A stretch of 64,000 nt of DNA, from assembly GCA_023386885.1 (NCBI GenBank), contig JAEWIX010000047.1, positions 1 to 64,000 on the forward strand, written 5' to 3'. This document shows, piece by piece, positions 17,436-25,196 of the stretch (positions are counted from its first letter, which is position 1; every line of letters starts with the position of its first letter). This DNA is from Pseudomonadota bacterium. Lineage in GTDB: Bacteria > Pseudomonadota > Alphaproteobacteria > Rhizobiales > Xanthobacteraceae. Both the position numbers and the translations under genes were made by a program. Below the pieces are notes generated by a model. The model worked only from the letters and a program-made list of their open reading frames with translations. It searched no databases and was not told the DNA's origin.

Positions 17436-19854
17436 GCGATGGATCCTTATGGTTTTTGCTGTTTTCGATCAGTCGAAAGAGCCGTTCGGGCGAAACTGGA
17501 AGTTCCAGAATATCGATACCCAACGGGGCGACGGCATCCGCGACTGCATTAGCGACAGCGGCCGGCGCGCCGATGGTGCCACCCTCGCCCATGCCGCGGA
17601 CACCACCGAGCGTCGTCACGGACTCCGCTTCGATATGCACCACATCAATGGGAGGAATTTCAGTGGCGGTCGGAATGATGTAGTCAACGAGGCTGGCGGT
17701 GACGTTCTGGCCTTCGTCGTTGTAGATGACTTCCTCATACAGCGCCGCACCGATGCCTTGCGCGACGCCGCCATGTACCTGACCGTCGACGATCATCGGA
17801 TTGATCAGTCGGCCGCAGTCCTCGGCGACAACGAACCGCTCCAGTTTGATTTCGTAGGTTTCGGGATTGATCTCGACCACCGCCAAATGCGCTGCAGTCG
17901 CGCTGGTCCCGAATACCGGATCGTAGGTTTTGGTTGATGCCAGTTCTTCCCGCTTGTCAGCGGGAATGCGCCCCATCTCCAGGTAAACCGCTCGCGCCAG
18001 CTGGCGGAAGGTCAGGACTCTGTCCGTTCCAACCACCGAAACCTTGCCATCCTCGACGATAAGGTCTTCGGGCCCCGTTTCGAGAAGATGAGACGCGGCC
18101 CGAATAATTTTCTCTTTGACCTCTTTCGCGGCAAGCGTCGCGGCACCGCCTGCCAGCACCGCACTACGGCTGGCGTAACTTCCGGTCGCATTCGGAACCG
18201 CCGCACTATCGCCCTGGATCACGCGGATGTCCTTGACGCGACCGCCGAGATGCTCGGCAACCACTTGTGCCAGCGTAGTCTCCAAGCCCTGCCCCATGGC
18301 GGTGATGCCAAACGCTGCGGTGACCGCACCGGTCGAATCGATCGTAATCTTCGCGGTCTCCGTACCCGTATTGATCGGCATCCCGGGCGCCGCGGAAATC
18401 CGCGAGCCGATGCCGGTCAACTCCGCATAGCAGGCGACACCGATGCCGAACCAACGACCGGCAGCACGCGCTTCCGCCTGCCTAGCGCGCAGGGTTGGAT
18501 AATCCACTTTCTCGCAAGCGGCGTTGAGGCATTCGGTGAACGCACACTGATCCCAGACGATGCCCGAGCCGATACGATGCGGAAACTCGTCAGGCTGAAT
18601 CATATTTCGCAAACGTAACGCTACAGGATCCATGCCGAGCCGTTTCGCGGCCATGTCCATCAAACGCTCGGTAACAAAGGTCGATGTCGGTCGCCCGACC
18701 CCGCGATACGGCCCGGTCGGCGGCTTGGAAGTCGCAACACCACGCACGCGCCCAAGATAGTTGGCGATCTTGTAGGGCCCCGGAAGAAAACTCACGACTT
18801 GAACCGGCTCGATCACTGCCGTCCACGGATAGATCGAATAGGCACCAACATCGCCGATTACTTCGGCCTTGAGCGCGACCGCGTTGCCTTCCGCATCCAG
18901 CGCGAGTTCGGCATCGACGATCTGATCGAAGGCTTGACTGGTGGCGGCGAGATCTTCCATGCGGTCGCTGGTCCACTTCACCGCTCGACCGAGACGACGC
19001 GCAGCGAAGGCGACGAAAATCTCTTCCGGGTAAAGCGATGCCTTTCCGCCAAAACCACCGCCCACATCCGGCGCCACCACGCGTAACTGACTTCCCGGCA
19101 TATCGAGCGCATCCGACAACGCATCGCGGATAATTCCCGGCACCTGAGACGACGTGTAGAGCGTCAATTCATCCCGACCAGCCTCATATTCGGCGAGATA
19201 GGTACGGCTTTCCATCGCCGTCGGCGACTTGCGATGAAACCGGAAGTGCCCGGACACGCGAACGGCAGCGCTCGAAATCGCGGAATCGGCATCGCCTGTT
19301 CTGAACTCGCGAGAGCACAGAACATTGGTGCCGGCTTCATCGTGAAGGATTGCGGACGATGGCTTCGCGGCTTCCTCGGGATCGATGACCACAGCCAGCG
19401 GCTCATAGTCGATTTCGATCAGTTCGAGTGCGTCTTCGGCCAGATAGCGGCTTTGCGCGACAATACCGACGACAGGCTCGCCGACGTAACGCACCTTCTT
19501 CGTGGCCAACCCGCTAATCGCCGTCGCGTGGTAGTTCTTCATCCGCGACGTCGCGAAAACCGCGTTGACCTCCGACATATCGTCAGCCGTAAACACTGCT
19601 ACGACGCCGGCGGCCCTGCGAGCCTCATCGCAATCGATCGATTTGATCAGTGCATGAGAATGATCGCTGCGCCGGAATGCGACATGCAGAACACCGGGCA
19701 CCTTGCGGTCATCAACATAGGCACCCTTGCCGGTCAATAAACGCGGATCCTCGGTTCGCTTGACGCTTGCGCCGATGATCTTCGGGCGCGTGGCGATATC
19801 CTCAGCAACGCTGCATTGATGCGAACCGGATGATTTTGACAGAGCTTCAGTCAT
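17419..19854 (-). CDS. molybdenum hydroxylase large subunit (xanthine dehydrogenase/CoxL family)
   Basis: An 811-residue molybdopterin-cytosine-dinucleotide-type subunit starting with the typical IGASVKRTEDPRLLTGKGAYVDD. It has GGGFGGKASLYPEE (about residue 264), PYRGVGRPTSTFVTERLMD, MGQGLETTLAQVVAE, and the catalytic-glutamate motif RGMGEGGTIGAPAA (about residue 756). It lacks the cysteine-containing active-site loop of genuine CO dehydrogenase, so it belongs with aromatic, heterocyclic or aldehyde hydroxylases. It works with the 2Fe-2S and FAD subunits encoded upstream, inserting water-derived oxygen into a C-H bond. The ATG at 19854 overlaps the end of the hydrolase gene by 8 bases. Confidence 0.9.
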   Translation of the reverse strand: MTEALSKSSGSHQCSVAEDIATRPKIIGASVKRTEDPRLLTGKGAYVDDRKVPGVLHVAFRRSDHSHALIKSIDCDEARRAAGVVAVFTADDMSEVNAVFATSRMKNYHATAISGLATKKVRYVGEPVVGIVAQSRYLAEDALELIEIDYEPLAVVIDPEEAAKPSSAILHDEAGTNVLCSREFRTGDADSAISSAAVRVSGHFRFHRKSPTAMESRTYLAEYEAGRDELTLYTSSQVPGIIRDALSDALDMPGSQLRVVAPDVGGGFGGKASLYPEEIFVAFAARRLGRAVKWTSDRMEDLAATSQAFDQIVDAELALDAEGNAVALKAEVIGDVGAYSIYPWTAVIEPVQVVSFLPGPYKIANYLGRVRGVATSKPPTGPYRGVGRPTSTFVTERLMDMAAKRLGMDPVALRLRNMIQPDEFPHRIGSGIVWDQCAFTECLNAACEKVDYPTLRARQAEARAAGRWFGIGVACYAELTGIGSRISAAPGMPINTGTETAKITIDSTGAVTAAFGITAMGQGLETTLAQVVAEHLGGRVKDIRVIQGDSAAVPNATGSYASRSAVLAGGAATLAAKEVKEKIIRAASHLLETGPEDLIVEDGKVSVVGTDRVLTFRQLARAVYLEMGRIPADKREELASTKTYDPVFGTSATAAHLAVVEINPETYEIKLERFVVAEDCGRLINPMIVDGQVHGGVAQGIGAALYEEVIYNDEGQNVTASLVDYIIPTATEIPPIDVVHIEAESVTTLGGVRGMGEGGTIGAPAAVANAVADAVAPLGIDILELPVSPERLFRLIENSKNHKDPSHGHET

Positions 19855-20608
19855 AGTGGTCCGCCAGCTTGCGCAGGGAGGACCATTGCGCGTCATCGTG
19901 ACCGCAGATCACTGTCGCGCCCTCGGCCTCGATCGCTCTGACTCTCGCAAAACTCTCGCGACAGAGCTCCTTATTCCAAGTGTTCTTCGGAATAATATCG
20001 GCATCCAGATTCTCCCGGACACTGACTGCATCGGCCGCGAGCAGAAAGCGGCCGCTGTTCTTTAGCGTCACCAGCGCGCCCATCGTTCCCGGCGTGTGGC
20101 CCGGCAAATGCACCAGCCGGATGGCTCCGTCCTCGAACAAATCGAGATCGGCCGTCACGGACTGATAGTTAAGCGGGTGATCCCATTCGACAGGCAAATA
20201 GCCCGCGCTGACCGCATCGGCACTCTGAGCCACCGCAAGTTCTTCCTCACGCACGAGTATCCGCGCCTTCTTGAAGAACTGATTGCAGCCGCAATGATCC
20301 GGGTGCAGGTGCGAGCAGATCACGACATCGATATCGTCAGGCTCGAGGCCCACGGCTTTCAAGCTGCTGATGACATTGTCATCTGCCGACATCAGTGGCG
20401 CCATCACTCGCGCCAGCGGCCCCCATCGTCCTTCGGCATTGCTGGCAATATCGGGATGACAACCGGTATCGAACAATACGTTTCCATCAGGATGCTGGAG
20501 CAAAACGCAGCTCACCGGTAGCTCGATCGACTCGTTACGGTCGGCATCGGGAAAGTAGACGTGTCGACGCATCTTCAAACGGCCACCCGCTAAGATGTGC
20601 ATTTTCAT
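19847..20608 (-). CDS. metallo-beta-lactamase-fold hydrolase, N-acyl-homoserine-lactonase-like
   Basis: The 253-residue protein shows the zinc motif ICSHLHPDHCG (H-x-H-x-D-H), with later H-L-P-G-H-T-P-G, a conserved Asp in LLAADAVS and His in ICGHDDAQW, as in AiiA/AttM lactonases. It starts in a 4-base overlap with the 2Fe-2S gene and ends inside the start of the Mo subunit, so it is wedged between hydroxylase subunits in one transcript. That position favours a catabolic lactone, ester or amide ring-opening role after hydroxylation over quorum quenching. The substrate is inferred only from context. Confidence 0.85.
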   Translation of the reverse strand: MKMHILAGGRLKMRRHVYFPDADRNESIELPVSCVLLQHPDGNVLFDTGCHPDIASNAEGRWGPLARVMAPLMSADDNVISSLKAVGLEPDDIDVVICSHLHPDHCGCNQFFKKARILVREEELAVAQSADAVSAGYLPVEWDHPLNYQSVTADLDLFEDGAIRLVHLPGHTPGTMGALVTLKNSGRFLLAADAVSVRENLDADIIPKNTWNKELCRESFARVRAIEAEGATVICGHDDAQWSSLRKLADHYD

Positions 20609-21105
20609 GATACGGCCTCATCCACTTGTCCGGCCTTCAATTCATCGGCCGCCTGGCGCACGGCGCGAACGATATTCTGATATCCGGTGCAGCGACAAAG
20701 ATTGCCGGATAGTCCCTCGCGGATCTGCTCGTCATCAACCAGAGGCGACTTCTGCAAAAGGTCGATGGTCGTCATCAGCATCCCCGGCGTACAGAATCCG
20801 CATTGTAAGGCATGACATTCATGGAACGCCTTCTGCACCGGATGCAGGGCGTGCGCGACGCCAAGCCCCTCCACGGTTTCCACCTTTGCGCCATCGAGTT
20901 GTATCGCCAGAAACAAGCACGATCTGACACTATCGCCGTTCACCAGCACGGTGCAGGCACCGCACACGCCATGCTCGCACCCCACATGCGTCCCGGTCAG
21001 ACCGAGATCGTTCCGCAGAAAGTCGGACAACAGAAGGCGGGGCTCCACCGGCTTCTCATGCTCCACCCCATTGACGGTAATCCGTATCAATACGGGTTCA
21101 ATCAC
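20605..21105 (-). CDS. molybdenum hydroxylase 2Fe-2S subunit (CoxS family)
   Basis: The 166-residue protein has an N-terminal plant-type ferredoxin cluster (CEHGVCGACTVL and a later C in VRSC) and a C-terminal helical domain with the second cluster (CGFCTPGML and LCRCTGYQNI). The frame is open upstream, but GTG at 21105 is clearly the start: AAGGAGG lies 7 bases before it and homology begins there. The start overlaps the stop of the FAD subunit by 8 bases. It passes electrons from the Mo site to FAD. Confidence 0.92.
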   Translation of the reverse strand: MIEPVLIRITVNGVEHEKPVEPRLLLSDFLRNDLGLTGTHVGCEHGVCGACTVLVNGDSVRSCLFLAIQLDGAKVETVEGLGVAHALHPVQKAFHECHALQCGFCTPGMLMTTIDLLQKSPLVDDEQIREGLSGNLCRCTGYQNIVRAVRQAADELKAGQVDEAVS

Positions 21106-21976
21106 GGCGCGCCTCCTTCGATCGATCCCATGCCTTAGCGATGGCGCGCTGGGCCAGGATGCCGACCAGATGTCTGCGATAATCCGATGACGCATGCAGA
21201 TCGGTGTTCGGCTCGACGGTCGCGCGAATAACGTCAATCGCCGCCGCAACTGCCGCATCACTATAGCGCTGACCGGTCAGCAACACTTCCGCATCGGTCG
21301 CGCGCATCGGTGTTTCACCGATACCCATCATGCCAATACGAATGCTCGAAATCCTGTCGCCGTCGCTATTCAGGATCACGGCTACACATGCCAACGCGAA
21401 ATCGCCGGAGCGCCGCGCAACTTCTTCGAACGCCCAGCCAGCGCCCTTGCTCAGTTTCGGCAGGCGCACCTCAACGAGCATCTCATCGTCTTCAAGCGCG
21501 GTGGTCAACGCGCCCAGAAAAAAATCACGAGCTCTAACCGTTCTGCGTCCGGACGGCGATTGCAATGCCAACCGCGCATCGAGCAGCAGCGACATCATCG
21601 GCAATTCAGCCGCGGGGTCCGCGTGCGAGAGACTTCCGCCGATCGTACCGCGATTGCGGATGGCCAGATGGGCGACGTAACCCATCGCTTCGTGGAGAAC
21701 CGGAAACTCCGCGGCGATGACGCGCGACGTCTCCAGGGTTCGATGCCTCGTCAGCGGACCGATGCAAATGTCATCCCCGTCGTCGCGGACATCAGCGAGA
21801 TCCGAAATCCGGTTGACGTCGATGAGAATTAACGGTCGAAGCAACCGGAAATTGAGCATCGGCAACAAGCTCTGACCGCCGGCTATAATCTTGCCGTCAC
21901 CACCAGCGGCGGCGAGTGCCTGAACGGCGGCGTCGACGCTATCGGCAGCAAGATAGTCAAATGGCGCCGGCTTCAT
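21098..21976 (-). CDS. molybdenum hydroxylase FAD-binding subunit (CoxM family)
   Basis: The 292-residue medium subunit has the two FAD motifs of the family: KIIAGGQSLLPMLNFRL (about residues 30-47) and the later TIGGSLSHADPAAELP. The C-terminal CO-dehydrogenase flavoprotein domain follows. The chosen ATG (21976) sits directly after the stop of the crotonase gene, and homology starts with KPAPFDYL. The subunit order M-S-(hydrolase)-L differs from the commonest M-S-L order only by the inserted hydrolase. Confidence 0.9.
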   Translation of the reverse strand: MKPAPFDYLAADSVDAAVQALAAAGGDGKIIAGGQSLLPMLNFRLLRPLILIDVNRISDLADVRDDGDDICIGPLTRHRTLETSRVIAAEFPVLHEAMGYVAHLAIRNRGTIGGSLSHADPAAELPMMSLLLDARLALQSPSGRRTVRARDFFLGALTTALEDDEMLVEVRLPKLSKGAGWAFEEVARRSGDFALACVAVILNSDGDRISSIRIGMMGIGETPMRATDAEVLLTGQRYSDAAVAAAIDVIRATVEPNTDLHASSDYRRHLVGILAQRAIAKAWDRSKEARRD

Positions 21977-21977
21977 T

Positions 21978-22742
21978 TCAACGTCCCTTGAATGCCGGGC
22001 GCCGCTTTTCGGCGAACGCCGATCGCGCCTCGCGATAGTCATCGCTATCCGAGGCATGGTCGATCAATTCCTGCGCCAGTGCACCGCTATCGCCCATGGA
22101 GGCTTGATTAAGGATATACTTGGCGCCCGCGATTGAAAGCGGCGCCTTGTCCGCGATCTTCGCCGCAAAGGCGCGTGCCTCGTCTCTCGGATCCTCATTC
22201 ACGCGATCAACAAGCCCGATACTCATAGCCTCGGAGGCATTCAAACGTTCCGCCGTATAGAGAAGACGTTTGGCGTGTATCAGGCCGACCAGGGCCAAAA
22301 GCCGCTTCGTACTGTGAACCCCATAGACAATCGACAGGTTGGCGGACGGAATGCCGAGTTGAGCGGTTGGACCCGCAAAGCGAAAGTCGCATGCCATCGC
22401 CAGATGGCATCCACCGCCAAGGCAATACCCTTCGATAACCGCGACGACGGGTTGAGGCGCGCCGGCGATGGCCCCGGACGACGCATCGACGGCGATTTCG
22501 TATTCGGTGCTGTCCCGCGCGCTGGACCGTACAACAGAAAATTCAGAAACATCGGCGCCTACGCTGAAGTTGCCACCGGCACCGGTCAGAATAATCGTTC
22601 GGACGTCACGTTTCTCTCCCAGGTCCCTGAAGATACGTGCAACGTCCTTCCACATCGACAATGTCATGGCATTACGCGCGGCGGGGCGATTCAACGTTAC
22701 CGTCGCAACACCATTCTCGATCGTGCATTCGATGTCTGCCAC
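21978..22742 (-). CDS. crotonase-fold protein without both hydratase glutamates
   Basis: The 254-residue crotonase-superfamily protein has the CoA-binding VTLNRPAARNAM, the oxyanion-hole segments FSVGADVSEF and EGYCLGGGCHLAMACD, and GLVDRVN. At the positions of rat hydratase Glu144 and Glu164 it has His113 (GGGCH) and Ser133 (GIPS), so classical hydratase acid-base chemistry is not expected. Other crotonase reactions, such as hydrolysis, isomerisation or C-C cleavage, remain possible. The start is GTG with AAGG upstream. The next gene begins one base after its stop codon. Confidence 0.86.
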   Translation of the reverse strand: MADIECTIENGVATVTLNRPAARNAMTLSMWKDVARIFRDLGEKRDVRTIILTGAGGNFSVGADVSEFSVVRSSARDSTEYEIAVDASSGAIAGAPQPVVAVIEGYCLGGGCHLAMACDFRFAGPTAQLGIPSANLSIVYGVHSTKRLLALVGLIHAKRLLYTAERLNASEAMSIGLVDRVNEDPRDEARAFAAKIADKAPLSIAGAKYILNQASMGDSGALAQELIDHASDSDDYREARSAFAEKRRPAFKGR

Positions 22743-22774
22743 TGTATTTGCCTTGCCGCGTATGAGATGTCCGC

Positions 22775-23239
22775 TCAGTAACCGTCGCTGGCCGCATGAT
22801 CCGAAACCTGCGCCCCGAACTGCTCGAAAAACTGCGCGGCGAGCTTTTTCGCCGTCGAATCAATCAGACGCGCACCAAGCTGGGCGATTTTGCCGCCAAC
22901 CCGAGCCTCAGTATAGTAGGACAACTCGGTCGTTTGCGGATCGATCTGCTCAAGCGCAACCTTGGCGCTTCCAGCGGCGAAGCCGGCGATCCCACCCTGC
23001 CCCTCACCGGAAATCGTATAGCTGGTGGGCTCCACGATATCGGGCAAGCGAACCTTCCCTTGAAACTTCGCTTTGATCGGCCCGACTTTCAGCACCGCGA
23101 CGGCAGCAAATCCATCGTCAGCCGTCTTCTCCAGACTCTCACAGCCCGGAATGCAGGCCCTGAGAATGCCGGGATCATTAAGCGCTTCCCAAACGCGCTG
23201 CTTCGGAGCCTTCAGTGCGATTTTGCCGGACATATCCAT
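22775..23239 (-). CDS. CoxG-like SRPBCC protein
   Basis: The 154-residue protein begins MDMSGKIALKAPKQRVWEAL and contains the CoxG hallmarks D-P-x-I-L-R-A-C-I-P-G-C, KVGPIKAKFQGKV and the GKIAQLGARLI segment. CoxG proteins accompany CoxMSL-type hydroxylases and are thought to help membrane recruitment or maturation of the complex. This copy lacks a C-terminal membrane helix. GAAGGG precedes the ATG. It sits in the same operon as the three hydroxylase subunits. Confidence 0.87.
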   Translation of the reverse strand: MDMSGKIALKAPKQRVWEALNDPGILRACIPGCESLEKTADDGFAAVAVLKVGPIKAKFQGKVRLPDIVEPTSYTISGEGQGGIAGFAAGSAKVALEQIDPQTTELSYYTEARVGGKIAQLGARLIDSTAKKLAAQFFEQFGAQVSDHAASDGY

Positions 23240-23253
23240 TTCCGCATGCCCTT

Positions 23254-23736
23254 CTATCTGCCTGGGTGCCGATGCAGCGGCGCGACCGCCTTGCGGATGT
23301 CGGCGGGTATCGATACCGGCCGGCCGGACTGACGTTCGACATAGACGTGAACAAGGAAGCCTTGTGCGCAGGCAAGATCGTCATCGTCTCGGAACAGGCC
23401 GATCTCATAGCGAATGCTGCTGTTCCCCTGATGACCAATCCGCATTCCGACATTGATGATCGAGGGAAAGGCAATCTCCTTGAAATACCTGCAATTGGTT
23501 TCTGCGACGAGGCCCACGACCGGACTTGTCTGGACATTGAGAACACCGCCTTCAATCAAGTACTGACAGACGGTGGAATCGAAGAAAGAAAGATAGGTGA
23601 CGTTTGTCATGTGGCCGTATGCGTCATTGTCGCCCCACCGCGTCGTCATTGCACGAAAGTGCGTGAAAGCGGCTCTAACCTCTGGTCCGGGTCGATCGCT
23701 CATCGAAAACCCCATGGGCTTCTTGCATCGGCTCAT
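23254..23736 (-). CDS. 4HBT-family acyl-CoA thioesterase
   Basis: A single hot-dog domain with the 4-hydroxybenzoyl-CoA thioesterase motif RWGDNDAYGHMTNVTYLSFFDS, where the Asp before A-x-G-H is the usual catalytic residue. The start is not certain: ATG at 23736 has AAGG upstream, and ATGs at 23715 and 23703 are also possible. It would release a carboxylate from a CoA ester or rescue trapped CoA. It lies between the substrate-binding-protein gene and the CoxG-like gene on the same strand. Confidence 0.8.
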   Translation of the reverse strand: MSRCKKPMGFSMSDRPGPEVRAAFTHFRAMTTRWGDNDAYGHMTNVTYLSFFDSTVCQYLIEGGVLNVQTSPVVGLVAETNCRYFKEIAFPSIINVGMRIGHQGNSSIRYEIGLFRDDDDLACAQGFLVHVYVERQSGRPVSIPADIRKAVAPLHRHPGR

Positions 23737-23852
23737 TCCGCCTTGGCTTAGTCGCCGAGCCTGCTTCAATATCAGCCTTTGAAACCGCCCTCGCGACATG
23801 ACCGATAACAATGTCATATCGCGAGGGGTTGATCCGTACTTCAGGATCAAGA

Positions 23853-25079
23853 TCAGCCTTTCTTGACCAGCGGACAAGCGCTGTCCTTGAGCGGGCGAAA
23901 TGCCTGCTCCCCCGGGATCACTTCACGCAGCTTGTAGTAATCCCACTCACCCTTTGACTCCGACGGCTTTTTGACTTCGTACACGTACATGTCGTGCACC
24001 ATTCGCCCGTCCTCACGGATCTTGCCGTTTTTGGCGAAGAAATCGTTGATCGGCATGTCCCGCATCTTGCGCATCACCGCCTGCGCGTCGTCGGTGCCGG
24101 CCGCCGCGATCGCCTTGAGATAATGCATGGTCGACGAATAGTCGCCGGCGTCACCCATGTGGGGCATCCGCTTCATCCGCTCATAGAATCGCTTCGACCA
24201 CGCGCGCGTTTCATCGTCGCGGTCCCAGTAGAACGCATTGGTCAACACCAGCCCCTGCGCGAGATCCAGCCCCATGCTTTTGATGTCGGTGATCCAAACC
24301 AGCAGCCCCGCCAGTTCTTGACCGCCTTTGCGGATGCCGAATTCCTGCGCCGACTTCACCGCGTTCACCAGCACAGTGCCTGAACCGGCAAGCGCAACCA
24401 CCTTGGCTTTCGATGCCTGTGCCTTCAGCAGGAACGACGACTGGTCGAAGGTTTCCGGCGGGTAGCGCACCGAACCCACCACTTCTCCGCCGAGGGACTT
24501 GACGATGGCCGAGGTATCGGCCTCCAGCGCATGTCCGAACGCATAATCGGCTGTGAGGAAGTACCAGCTCTTTTCACCGGCCTTCAGCAGCGCCGCGCCA
24601 GTGCCCTTGGCGAGAGCATAGGTATCGTAGGCGTAGTGAATGCTGTTCGGCGTGCAGGCATCGTTGGTCAGCCGCGACGAGCCGGAACCGTTGACGATGG
24701 CAATTCGATCTTTTTCCTTCGCAAGCTGCGAGACGCCGAGCGCGATCGACGAGTTGATCAAATTGGCGATCATGTCGACCTTCTCGACATCGAACCACTT
24801 GCGCGCCAACGCCGAGGCAATATCAGGTTTGTTCTGATGGTCGGCGACAACCACCTCGATCGGCTTGCCCAGCACCTTGCCGCCAAAATCCTCGACCGCC
24901 ATCTTGACCGCAGTGACCGCGCCTTCTCCGGATTCATGAGAAAATTGGCCGGACATATCGGTCAGCACACCGATCTTGACGACGTTATCGGAGATTGTCG
25001 CGGTTTGCGCTGACGCCTGATTGATCAAAAGGGCGGCTACAGCCGCGGCGATCAGAGTTCTTTGAATTCCGGCCATCAT
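23853..25079 (-). CDS. orphan branched-chain-type ABC substrate-binding protein
   Basis: This 408-residue LivK-like periplasmic protein has a Sec signal (RTLIAAAVAALLINQASAQ) and the domain start VVKIGVLTDMSGQFSHESG. It also has the ligand-binding region of family 4 receptors, with VKMAVEDFGGKVLGKPIEVVVADHQNKPD. GGAGG and AAGG precede the tandem ATGs at 25079/25076. It heads the Mo-hydroxylase operon, but no permease or ATPase of its type is nearby. It may use one of the Liv-type channels encoded at 40-44 kb or 52-56 kb, or one elsewhere. Confidence 0.87.
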   Translation of the reverse strand: MMAGIQRTLIAAAVAALLINQASAQTATISDNVVKIGVLTDMSGQFSHESGEGAVTAVKMAVEDFGGKVLGKPIEVVVADHQNKPDIASALARKWFDVEKVDMIANLINSSIALGVSQLAKEKDRIAIVNGSGSSRLTNDACTPNSIHYAYDTYALAKGTGAALLKAGEKSWYFLTADYAFGHALEADTSAIVKSLGGEVVGSVRYPPETFDQSSFLLKAQASKAKVVALAGSGTVLVNAVKSAQEFGIRKGGQELAGLLVWITDIKSMGLDLAQGLVLTNAFYWDRDDETRAWSKRFYERMKRMPHMGDAGDYSSTMHYLKAIAAAGTDDAQAVMRKMRDMPINDFFAKNGKIREDGRMVHDMYVYEVKKPSESKGEWDYYKLREVIPGEQAFRPLKDSACPLVKKG

Positions 25080-25122
25080 GTCCTTCCTCCCCGAAGTTGC
25101 TTGATGTAGTCGGCTTCGTCTC

Positions 25123-25168
25123 AAGTCACATGCATAACTAGACTTAAGCGACATGCATAACTAGACTT
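25123..25168. repeat. two adjacent 23-bp direct repeats, likely operator of the HxlR-type regulator
   Basis: Units at 25123-25145 and 25146-25168 match at 21 of 23 positions. Both contain ACATGCATAACTAGACTT. In the first unit the ends AAGTC and GACTT are inverted, and an ATGCAT palindrome lies inside each unit. The period of about two helical turns would place two dimers on one DNA face. The repeats fill the region between the divergent binding-protein (25079) and HxlR-type (25197) starts. Confidence 0.65.
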
Positions 25169-25196
25169 ACATTTTCGAGGAGTCAATCGCGATGAT

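Noticed and set aside
17419..23239. true aerobic carbon monoxide dehydrogenase (coxMSL plus coxG)
   Set aside because: The large subunit lacks the cysteine-containing active-site loop of form I CO dehydrogenase and the neighbours are CoA and hydrolase genes, so a different hydroxylase is more likely.
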